Source of the DNA: an uncultured Lachnospiraceae bacterium
Lineage (GTDB): Bacteria; Bacillota; Clostridia; Lachnospirales; Lachnospiraceae
Direction of reading: 5' to 3'
DNA: 5,350 nt
Assembly (NCBI GenBank): GCA_902782655.1
Contig: CACZNY010000021.1
Span: 1 to 5,350, forward strand
In this document: positions 1 through 5,350 of the stretch, one piece after another
Position numbering within the stretch: the first letter of the stretch is position 1
Layout of the letters: every line of letters starts with the position of its first letter
Program-made: the position numbers and the translations under genes
Notes under the pieces: model-generated
Database searches by the model: none
Told to the model about the DNA's origin: nothing
Seen by the model: only the letters and a program-made list of their open reading frames with translations

Positions 1-1458
1 CATGACGCGGTATCGGATGTTCCGGGCGAGGCTGATTATACGGAGTTCTTTGCGGAAACCCTAAAGAAGGCGCATCACATCATACACATAGCCATCACCG
101 CCAGCATGAGCAGGGAATATGAGATCGCAAGCGAGGCTGCAAGATCCTTTGATAATGTCTCGGTGATCAACTCGGAGTGTATCTCAAGTGCCACCGGTAT
201 CCTGGTGCTTATCGCGAGCAGGCTCGTGCAGCAGGGAATGCAGGCCGAGGATATAGTACAGGAGCTTGAAGCTGTCAAGCAGCGCGTAAAATGCAGCTTT
301 GTCATTGATACAACGGAATATATGGCAAAGAGGGGACTGCTGAGTCAGGGACTTCACAGGATAGCTCAGACCCTTAATCTGCATCCCGCTCTTAGGATCA
401 GAAATGACAAGGCGGGACTCGGAGGAATATGGCAGGGAAGGATAAAGAGAGCCTATAAGAAATATATCGGCTCCGCACTGCCTCCCGATACCATCCCGGA
501 TGCGGATGTCGTGTTTGTCACCTATGTGGATATACCCATGAGCACACTGTCCTGGATAGAAGAAGAGATAAGGAAGAATGCCTACTTTGAGCATGTGGTA
601 TTCCAGCAGGCCTCTGCAGCCATCTCCTCAAACTGCGGCCCGGGAACCTTCGGCATACTGTATTTCCTTAAGTCAAACAAGTCCTATAATCTCGCGGCAT
701 ACTTTGAGGAGATAGAGGCCAGGGAAAGGGCTATGGAAAGATACGAGGCGGAAGAGGAGACGGAAGAGCAGGATATTGATGAGGAGGCAGAGGCTGAAAC
801 AGAAGAGTCCTACGGAGAGACCGCAGCCTATGAGCCGGAGGAGATACCGGAGGAGACGGAGCCTGAATGGTATGACGGGATAAGCTTCATCGATATAAAG
901 GCCGGGTTAAAAAACAGCGGCTCGGATGATGCATTCCAGACTGTACTTAAGATATTCCATGATTCGATACCTGCAAAGTACGGCGAGCTTTCGGACTGCT
1001 ATGAAAGGGAGGACTGGAAGAACTATACAGTCAAGATACATGCCCTTAAAAGCTCTGCGAGGCTTGTGGGAGCGCTGGAGCTTGGAGATAAGGCTGAGAA
1101 GCTGGAGGCAGCGGGCAAGGAAGAGGATATACAGTACATAAGGGATAATCATGAGAAGGTGATGGAGGATTATCTTGGCTTTGAGGAAAAGCTTGCTCCG
1201 TATTTTGCTGCCGAAACAGATGCCGGCGATGAAGCTTCAGACAAGCCGCCGGCGGATGAAGCAATGATGAAGGATGTGTACGAGGGGATGAGGGAAGCAG
1301 CCGAGGCTATGGACTGCGATATGCTTGAGGATATAATCAATGAGATCGGAGCCTATGCGATACCTGAAGCTGAAAAGGAAAGATTTGAGACTGTCCGCCA
1401 GAAAGCGGATCTGTATGATTATGACGGGATACTTGAAGTGCTGAGTGATGTCAGGTAA
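1..1458 (+). CDS. DegV-family (EDD fold) / HPt phosphotransfer fusion protein, 5' end outside the window
   Basis: The frame is open from the first base, so the start lies upstream; the ATG at 106 falls inside the DegV domain and is not the start. The visible part is 485 residues. Residues about 8-228 match the DegV layout: a helix then IIHIAITASMS (where families have iSs-x-LSGTY), the VINSECISSATG strand and turn, a TTEYMAKRG segment (usual L-x-x-L-x-k-GR), NLHPALRI (usual L-x-iKPil), and a C-terminal GPGTFG. DegV proteins bind a fatty acid, and FakB members present it to the FakA kinase. A Glu-rich linker spans about 244-288. Residues about 292-400 form an HPt domain with the KIHALKSSARLVGA motif; His347 (codon 1039-1041) is the predicted phospho-accepting histidine. 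HPt domains relay phosphate between receiver domains. An acidic linker and a helical tail (about 418-485) follow. Oddities: the usual SGTY reads SREY, and the usual H-x-GPG reads NCGPG. The protein is probably cytoplasmic, as no membrane segment is visible. The domain calls are firm; the role is not. Confidence 0.88.
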   Translation, partial: HDAVSDVPGEADYTEFFAETLKKAHHIIHIAITASMSREYEIASEAARSFDNVSVINSECISSATGILVLIASRLVQQGMQAEDIVQELEAVKQRVKCSFVIDTTEYMAKRGLLSQGLHRIAQTLNLHPALRIRNDKAGLGGIWQGRIKRAYKKYIGSALPPDTIPDADVVFVTYVDIPMSTLSWIEEEIRKNAYFEHVVFQQASAAISSNCGPGTFGILYFLKSNKSYNLAAYFEEIEARERAMERYEAEEETEEQDIDEEAEAETEESYGETAAYEPEEIPEETEPEWYDGISFIDIKAGLKNSGSDDAFQTVLKIFHDSIPAKYGELSDCYEREDWKNYTVKIHALKSSARLVGALELGDKAEKLEAAGKEEDIQYIRDNHEKVMEDYLGFEEKLAPYFAAETDAGDEASDKPPADEAMMKDVYEGMREAAEAMDCDMLEDIINEIGAYAIPEAEKERFETVRQKADLYDYDGILEVLSDVR

Positions 1459-1464
1459 GGAAAG

Positions 1465-1470
1465 AGGTGA
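1465..1470 (+). promoter_or_regulatory. ribosome binding site choosing ATG 1476
   Basis: AGGTGA lies 5 bases before the ATG at 1476 and is a good match to the 16S anti-Shine-Dalgarno sequence. A GTG at 1467 is in the same frame and has its own weaker candidate site (AAGGA at 1457-1461, overlapping the stop of the previous gene), but choosing it would place the better site inside the coding region. I therefore prefer the ATG. The alternative adds only three residues (MRE). Confidence 0.6.
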
Positions 1471-1475
1471 GAGAG

Positions 1476-1694
1476 ATGGATTCTGCTGTGAAGGAGAGGA
1501 TAATGAAGGTGCTGAAGAAGGAGCTTAAGTATTCGTCCAGTAATCTGGCTTTTAATATGCTTATATCCAAATTGCAGAAAAAGATCCAGGCGGATCCTGC
1601 ATCCATGGATTCATGCATGAAGGAGATGGATGAGTTTCTGTCAAAGTATCCTATAGTTGCCAAGGTCGATCTTGCCAATATAGCTGCACTGTGA
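1476..1694 (+). CDS. small helical protein of unknown function, 72 aa
   Basis: I do not recognise this protein. It encodes 72 residues (75 if the GTG at 1467 is used). The N-terminal half is Lys-rich and amphipathic (KERIMKVLKKELKYSS, then NLAFNMLISKLQKKIQ). A short break at DPASMDS follows, then a second helix (CMKEMDEFLSKYP) and a hydrophobic end (IVAKVDLANIAAL). It has no signal peptide, no convincing membrane span and no Cys or His metal motif. It is probably a small cytoplasmic helical bundle, perhaps a partner of one of its neighbours. Support for it being real comes from its Shine-Dalgarno site, a snug fit between the flanking genes (17 bases after the previous stop, 25 before the next start), codon use like its neighbours, and the lack of a comparable ORF on the other strand with its own translation signal. 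Confidence 0.72.
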   Translation: MDSAVKERIMKVLKKELKYSSSNLAFNMLISKLQKKIQADPASMDSCMKEMDEFLSKYPIVAKVDLANIAAL

Positions 1695-1706
1695 ATAAAG
1701 AATCAG

Positions 1707-1713
1707 AGGAGGT
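1707..1713 (+). promoter_or_regulatory. strong ribosome binding site before the FIST-like gene
   Basis: AGGAGGT lies 6 bases upstream of the ATG at 1720. It is the closest match to consensus in the window, so this gene is probably translated well and independently of its neighbours. Confidence 0.75.
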
Positions 1714-1719
1714 AGGGGA

Positions 1720-2685
1720 ATGCTTGTCACATTAGAAGAAGCTGTCGCTATGATCAATGAGGGAAAGATACTGCATTTTGCAGCGGATGATTCCCTGCTG
1801 AAAAAGCTTCCAAAGGGAAAATGGATAGGAGGGACAACGCCTTATTTCATGAGTGAGGAAGGCGGCATACAGACAAAGGACAGGCTGTTTGCGGATGTGC
1901 TCGACTTTGCGTCGGAGGCAAAGATATCAGTCTATGGGAAATATAATGTCTTTCAGATCGTCGAGGACTGCTATGATAACGGGCTTATACTTATCATCAT
2001 GCCCTATGGCTCGGCTGTCGCGACCAAGTATGCAAGAGAGGCTCCCGAGGTCGAGGAACTGCTCATGCATCCTACGATAGGCTGGATATCCGGCTTTGAT
2101 CTGGAAACCGGAGGAGAGGCAAGGGTATATGACGGTGAGACGGGAGAAGCCTTTACGGACAAGGCTGTAGTCATGCATATCGGCCTTCCGGAGGAGAAGA
2201 GCGCTATGATAAATATGATAAATATCTTCTCCGACGACAAGACGGATCCTGTGATCAGATTCTCCGATAACGAGCTTGATATCAGAAGGTGTACGGTCAA
2301 CGGTCAGGAGGTTGATTTTTCGGAATATATCAGGAAGAAGAGGACGGATGTAAGGCTTCCTCTGGTAGCGGACTATAACGGCGCATATATCAATACCTCA
2401 GTCAGGGAGGTGTCGGACGGGAAGGTAAGCCTGTATGCTCCGGTATTCAAGGATGTGGAGTACCGCTTCGCTGTAAATGTCGATGACTATGCTAAGGAAT
2501 TCAGGGACAGGATCGATTCCGCCGGAGCCAGGCAGCCCGTGCTTTCATTCAACTGCATACTTAACTACCAGTATGGAAAGCTTGAAGGCAGAAAGACTCC
2601 TCCGTACACAGGACCTGTTACCTTTGGAGAGGTGGCTTACCAGCTGCTCAATCAGACCCTGGTATACTGCGAGATATTAGGATAG
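1720..2685 (+). CDS. FIST/DUF6976-like putative sensory protein
   Basis: This is a 321-residue protein without a signal peptide or membrane span, so probably cytoplasmic. Residues 1-45 include an N-terminal LEEAVAMINEGK helix and a WIGGTTPYFM segment (35-44) that I associate from memory with the DUF6976 family. The middle part (about 68-190) alternates strands and helices, with a hydrophobic strand then PYGSAV at about 89-100. The C-terminal part (about 272-320) has SFNCILNYQYG, then GPVTFGEVAYQLLNQT and a final strand. This resembles the end of FIST_C domains, where an f-s-C strand is followed by a G-x-x-s/t-x-GE motif. FIST domains are intracellular sensory modules proposed to bind small ligands such as amino acids. 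The gene sits directly before an amino-acid symporter (4-base gap) and among phosphorelay genes, which fits a sensing role. The family call is by motif recall, not a profile search; the ligand is unknown. An enzyme of unknown activity is the alternative. Confidence 0.62.
   Translation: MLVTLEEAVAMINEGKILHFAADDSLLKKLPKGKWIGGTTPYFMSEEGGIQTKDRLFADVLDFASEAKISVYGKYNVFQIVEDCYDNGLILIIMPYGSAVATKYAREAPEVEELLMHPTIGWISGFDLETGGEARVYDGETGEAFTDKAVVMHIGLPEEKSAMINMINIFSDDKTDPVIRFSDNELDIRRCTVNGQEVDFSEYIRKKRTDVRLPLVADYNGAYINTSVREVSDGKVSLYAPVFKDVEYRFAVNVDDYAKEFRDRIDSAGARQPVLSFNCILNYQYGKLEGRKTPPYTGPVTFGEVAYQLLNQTLVYCEILG
2679..2682 (+). promoter_or_regulatory. ribosome binding site of the symporter gene, inside the preceding coding region
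   Basis: AGGA overlaps the last sense codons of the FIST-like gene and lies 7 bases before the ATG at 2690. With the upstream stop (2683-2685) between the site and the start, ribosomes finishing the first gene would pass directly over it. Translational coupling of the two genes is likely. Confidence 0.6.
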
Positions 2686-2689
2686 CTTA

Positions 2690-4213
2690 ATGGAAACGGT
2701 AATACGGATCAATGATGCTGTAAACAGCTTTGCCTGGGGAACCTTCGGTCTTATCCTCCTGCTTGGGACGGGACTGATCTGTACCGTGATAACAGGCTTT
2801 TTTCAGCTTACTCACTTAAGACACTGGTGGAGCAGGACCTTCCGGTGCCCGCCCTCCGAAAGCCGCATAATCAACGATGCGGGGGCCTTATCCCAGTTCC
2901 GCGCCTTCTGCACGGCATTATGCGCGACCATCGGTACGGGGAATATAGCCGGGGTATCCACCGCGATATGCGTAGGTGGGCCGGGAGCGGTGCTCTGGAT
3001 GTGGGTAGCGGCCTTTTTCGGAATGATGGTCAAGTATTCCGAAAATGTCCTTGGAATGTATTTCAGGCGCCGTAATTCGGAGGGAGCATGGTCGGGCGGA
3101 CCCATGTACTATCTGCAGGACGGAGTAGGCTCGATGAAGCATTGCAAAGGCATCGGAAAGCTTCTTGGAGTGCTGTTCTGTATCTTCACCATGCTCGCAT
3201 CCTTCGGGATAGGCAATATGGGGCAGATAAACAAGATAACGATAAACTTTGAGTCTACTTTCTTTTCAGGCATGAATCATGATCTCTTTCTCGGAGCGCC
3301 GAAGGTAAACTGGCTGATAGGAATGACTCTCATGGTCACGGCTGCCATAATCATACTTGGAGGCTTCAGGAGGCTGGCCGCCGTATCAGAAAAGCTGATC
3401 CCCTTCATGTCGATAGTTTATATTATCGGATGTGTTATAATGATATTGCTCCATATAGGAAGCATCCCTGCGGTATTTACATCGATCTTCAGGTTTGCGC
3501 TTGGGCCTGCTGCCCTGAAGGGGGGAGCCGCGGGAACTGCTGTACAGATAGCACTTAATACCATAAAGAACGGCTGCAAGAGAGGTGTCTTTTCCAATGA
3601 GGCAGGACTTGGCTCCTCTGTCATGGTGCACAGCAACAGCTGTGTGCGTGAGCCGGTACGTCAGGGGATGTGGGGGATAGCGGAGGTCTTCCTTGATACG
3701 ATGATAATCTGCACCATGACGGCAATAGTCGTCCTGAGCTCCGGAGCCATCGATCTTGATACAGGCTTAACAAAAGAGGGTGTTAATGATGCCACCCTGG
3801 TAGCCAAGGCTTTCGGAACGACTCTGGGAAAGCCGGGAGAATGGTTCGTCGTGCTTGTGATAACGCTCTTCGCATTCACTACAGTGATGGGCTGGTCCTA
3901 CTACGGAGCCAAGGTCACGGAGTACCTTCTGGGTGTCACCTGCGGCAGGATATACCGTCTGATCTTCATCGGACTGATAGTATTCGGAGCTGTGATGGAA
4001 TCAAACCTTGCATGGGATATCTCGGATACCTTTAACGGACTGATGATGATACCCAATCTGATAGGTGTTGTAGTCCAGACCCCTCTTATCGTAAAATTAA
4101 CAGGAAATTATATTGACAGAAGGATAAAGGACCGTGAAACAGAGGCCATGCTTTCATATGACAGGGATATACAGGAAGAGGCATTGAGAGCCATCAAAAA
4201 GGGAGTCAGCTGA
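2690..4213 (+). CDS. sodium:alanine/glycine symporter, AgcS family
   Basis: This is a 507-residue polytopic membrane protein that imports a small neutral amino acid (alanine or glycine in characterised members) with Na+. Many hydrophobic segments are visible, for example about 17-37, 99-117, 156-175, 207-224, 238-256, 330-350, 384-400, 422-436 and 450-468. Family motifs appear in order: ATIGTGNIAGV (79-89), the family signature GGPGAVLWMWVAAFFG (96-111, with Leu where Phe is usual), GGPMYYLQDG (136-145), the KRGVFSNEAGLGSS block (297-310) and TVMGWSYYGAK (398-408). The length is slightly above the usual 450-490 because of a charged cytoplasmic tail after about residue 472. The only plausible start is the ATG at 2690, 4 bases after the FIST-like gene. 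The exact substrate cannot be read from sequence. Its place between signalling genes is unusual for a transporter family often encoded alone. No gene symbol is given because several paralogues share this family. Confidence 0.95.
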   Translation: METVIRINDAVNSFAWGTFGLILLLGTGLICTVITGFFQLTHLRHWWSRTFRCPPSESRIINDAGALSQFRAFCTALCATIGTGNIAGVSTAICVGGPGAVLWMWVAAFFGMMVKYSENVLGMYFRRRNSEGAWSGGPMYYLQDGVGSMKHCKGIGKLLGVLFCIFTMLASFGIGNMGQINKITINFESTFFSGMNHDLFLGAPKVNWLIGMTLMVTAAIIILGGFRRLAAVSEKLIPFMSIVYIIGCVIMILLHIGSIPAVFTSIFRFALGPAALKGGAAGTAVQIALNTIKNGCKRGVFSNEAGLGSSVMVHSNSCVREPVRQGMWGIAEVFLDTMIICTMTAIVVLSSGAIDLDTGLTKEGVNDATLVAKAFGTTLGKPGEWFVVLVITLFAFTTVMGWSYYGAKVTEYLLGVTCGRIYRLIFIGLIVFGAVMESNLAWDISDTFNGLMMIPNLIGVVVQTPLIVKLTGNYIDRRIKDRETEAMLSYDRDIQEEALRAIKKGVS

Positions 4214-4226
4214 TAGTTGAGCGGCC

Positions 4227-4233
4227 GGGGGAG
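4227..4233 (+). promoter_or_regulatory. ribosome binding site of the response regulator gene
   Basis: GGGGGAG lies 6 bases before the ATG at 4240. It is a weaker match than the AGGAGGT at 1707. The 26-base gap after the symporter gene contains no terminator-like hairpin, so read-through from the upstream genes is expected. Confidence 0.5.
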
Positions 4234-4239
4234 CCAGTA

Positions 4240-5025
4240 ATGAGTAAACTTAAAAACATTGATATCGTGGTAGTGATGTTTCAATACAGTGTGATAATAA
4301 AGAGTATCGAGAGAAAGCTTACCGAGCTGGAGTGCCGGTTCACCACGGTATCCGAGGGTCTTGAATACAATTTTGAAAGGGAGGGCAAATACGCCAATCT
4401 TATTTTGTTTTATCTTCCCCCCGACATAAATGACGAAGCGGCGAAGCCTGGGCTTGTGCGAAAGCTCTGCAGGACGGTCCTGGAGCGCGGCCAGAAGGCA
4501 GTGCTCATCGGAGAGAGTAAGTATCAGGCAGACTTTCTGGCAGAGATACCAAAGCTTAAGAAATATCCCTGGATCAACCGTCCGATAGACATGAAGGCCT
4601 TAGAAGACGCGCTCGTACAGGAGATGGAGAGGGAAGAGATCCCCGAAAGAAAGAAAAGGATCCTGATAGTCGATGACGATCCTTCCTACGCAAAGATGAT
4701 CCGGGAGTGGATAAAGACCGACTACAGGGTGGATATCGTGACAGCCGGAATGCAGGCGATCACCTTCCTGCTCAAGGTTCCGGAGGATGACAGGATAGAT
4801 ATGATACTTCTGGATTATGAGATGCCCGTGGTCGACGGCCCCCAGGTTCTTCAGATGCTAAGACAGGAGAGCGCGACAGCGGACATACCGGTGGTCTTCC
4901 TGACAGGTAACGGCACGAGAGAGGCGGTATCAAGGGTTATGGCATTAAAGCCCGAAGGGTATATCCTGAAATCCACCAGCAAGGCGGATCTTAAGGACTT
5001 CCTCGAAAAAAAGTTTTATAAGTAA
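4240..5025 (+). CDS. output-less response regulator: degenerate receiver plus canonical receiver domain
   Basis: This 261-residue protein is probably cytoplasmic. Residues about 138-259 form a complete receiver domain: the acidic pocket at Asp145-Asp147 (ILIVDDDPS), the phospho-accepting Asp192 (LLDYEMP), Thr222 (VVFLTGNG) and Lys244 (GYILKS) are all present. Residues about 6-130 look like a second, degenerate receiver: a first strand DIVVVMF without the acidic pair, a third strand LILFYLPPD with no phosphoacceptor Asp, a fourth strand KAVLIGE, and WINRPIDMKALEDAL where receivers normally have a Lys-Pro motif (Arg replaces Lys). No DNA-binding, GGDEF, HD-GYP or other output domain follows; the protein ends 17 residues after Lys244. 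It may act like CheY or Spo0F, by protein contact or as a phosphate intermediate. The HPt domain encoded first in this gene set is an obvious candidate partner (inference). The terminator just downstream makes it the last gene of the operon. Confidence 0.9.
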   Translation: MSKLKNIDIVVVMFQYSVIIKSIERKLTELECRFTTVSEGLEYNFEREGKYANLILFYLPPDINDEAAKPGLVRKLCRTVLERGQKAVLIGESKYQADFLAEIPKLKKYPWINRPIDMKALEDALVQEMEREEIPERKKRILIVDDDPSYAKMIREWIKTDYRVDIVTAGMQAITFLLKVPEDDRIDMILLDYEMPVVDGPQVLQMLRQESATADIPVVFLTGNGTREAVSRVMALKPEGYILKSTSKADLKDFLEKKFYK

Positions 5026-5032
5026 GATTTGC

Positions 5033-5068
5033 AAAAGACCTGACCGGTGATGGCCAGGTCTTTTTGTT
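5033..5068. terminator. rho-independent terminator, probably bidirectional
   Basis: The arm AAAAGACCTG (5033-5042) pairs perfectly with CAGGTCTTTT (5055-5064). One A-C mismatch follows, then two more G-C pairs and a six-base loop (5046-5051). A T-rich tail (TTTTTGTT, 5061-5068) follows on the + strand. The A run on the left arm gives a T run when read from the - strand. It starts 7 bases after the regulator stop codon and lies about 40 bases beyond the stop of the convergent gene, so it can end transcription from both sides. Confidence 0.9.
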
Positions 5069-5107
5069 CTGCGTGATCAGACAGGTATCAGTAACCCCGG
5101 TAGCCGG

Positions 5108-5350
5108 TCATGAGACTTTCGTAAATTCGATTATGGGCTTTGCATCTCTTTCGGCAATGAGAGCTTCAAACTCCTTTGCGCCTCCGGTGAAATCCTTATC
5201 GTGGTCATAATCATTGGTTTCCCTCAGAAATCCCATATATTTATTTGTACCGTCGTTGACACCGTCAGTAATGCAGTCCTTCATCATCAGGCTGTTGTTT
5301 TCAGAAGAAACAAAGTAAGTCTCATAGCTGTGATTGTCGCCTGCGTATAA
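5108..5350 (-). CDS. 3' end of an unrecognised convergent gene
   Basis: Reading the - strand from the window edge gives an open frame of 80 residues that stops at TGA (complement of 5108-5110); the start lies beyond position 5350. The fragment begins LYAGDNHSYETYFVSS and ends AKPIIEFTKVS. It is rich in Asp, Asn and Glu (for example NDYDHDKDF) with few hydrophobic runs, so it looks like a soluble domain end. I do not recognise the family, and no catalytic motif can be claimed from this piece. Support for it being real: the frame stays open across the whole stretch, its composition is protein-like, codon use suits the neighbours, and it ends just before a hairpin that can terminate it. A pseudogene or chance frame is possible but less likely. 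Confidence 0.65.
   Translation of the reverse strand, partial: LYAGDNHSYETYFVSSENNSLMMKDCITDGVNDGTNKYMGFLRETNDYDHDKDFTGGAKEFEALIAERDAKPIIEFTKVS

Noticed and set aside
106..108. ATG as the start of the DegV-HPt gene
   Set aside because: The frame is open to position 1, and the residues before this ATG (DYTEFFAETLKKAHHIIHIA) match the DegV fold, so the true start is upstream of the window.
184..594. 136-residue open frame on the - strand
   Set aside because: It lies wholly inside the DegV domain coding region, has low-complexity, non-protein-like composition and no ribosome binding site of note. The + strand frame explains the stretch.
718..862. GA-rich purine stretch that could be a repeat or slippage-prone tract
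   Set aside because: It encodes a Glu-rich linker in an uninterrupted frame. The GAG/GAA codons are irregular, with no fixed repeat unit.
2206..2223. Short direct repeat of ATGATAAAT
   Set aside because: Two 9-base copies encode Met-Ile-Asn twice within the FIST-like protein. It is too short and isolated to mean anything beyond the coding sequence.
2004..2300. 98-residue Ser-rich open frame on the - strand
   Set aside because: It is antisense to the FIST-like gene and its Ser-rich composition is typical of a shadow frame. The + strand protein is far more convincing.
2812..3142. Overlapping open frames on both strands inside the symporter gene
   Set aside because: The + strand frame carries clear AgcS motifs across this stretch, and the others have no motif or translation signal.
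5097..5107. Small CCGG-TAG-CCGG hairpin just past the convergent gene's stop
   Set aside because: The stem is only four pairs with a three-base loop and has no T run on either side. The hairpin at 5033-5068 is the better terminator for that gene.

Overview
The window looks like chromosomal DNA from an anaerobic Firmicute, most likely a Lachnospiraceae member (a Butyrivibrio- or Lachnospira-like gut or rumen bacterium). This rests on three things: AGGAGG-type ribosome binding sites; moderate GC with Arg written mainly as AGG/AGA and Ile often as ATA; and an HPt domain and acidic C-terminal tail that resemble signalling proteins of that family. The taxonomic call is inference, since no marker gene is present.

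Layout. Five genes run on the + strand with gaps of only 4 to 26 bases, so they probably form one operon that begins upstream of the window. (1) Positions 1-1458 hold the 3' part of a protein with a DegV-type (EDD) fold, an acidic linker, a histidine phosphotransfer (HPt) domain and a helical tail. (2) Positions 1476-1694 encode a 72-residue helical protein of unknown function. (3) Positions 1720-2685 encode a 321-residue protein that resembles FIST/DUF6976-type sensory proteins. (4) Positions 2690-4213 encode a sodium:alanine/glycine symporter of the AgcS family. (5) Positions 4240-5025 encode an output-less regulator with a degenerate receiver domain followed by a complete phosphoacceptor receiver domain. 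A strong rho-independent terminator (5033-5068) follows and probably works in both directions. Beyond it, on the - strand and convergent, lies the 3' end of an unrecognised gene (5108-5350, cut by the window edge).

How the genes may work together (inference). The cluster holds an HPt phosphotransfer module, a stand-alone receiver, a possible small-molecule sensor (FIST-like), a lipid-binding-fold domain (DegV-like, with altered signature residues) and a Na+-coupled amino-acid transporter. No histidine kinase or DNA-binding output is visible. The simplest reading is a phosphorelay branch linked to amino-acid uptake, with the kinase encoded elsewhere or upstream. FIST domains have been proposed in the literature to bind amino-acid-like ligands, partly because their genes lie near amino-acid transport genes; this layout fits that idea.

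I saw no tRNA, rRNA, CRISPR array, insertion sequence, riboswitch or attachment site. No non-coding stretch exceeds about 85 bases.
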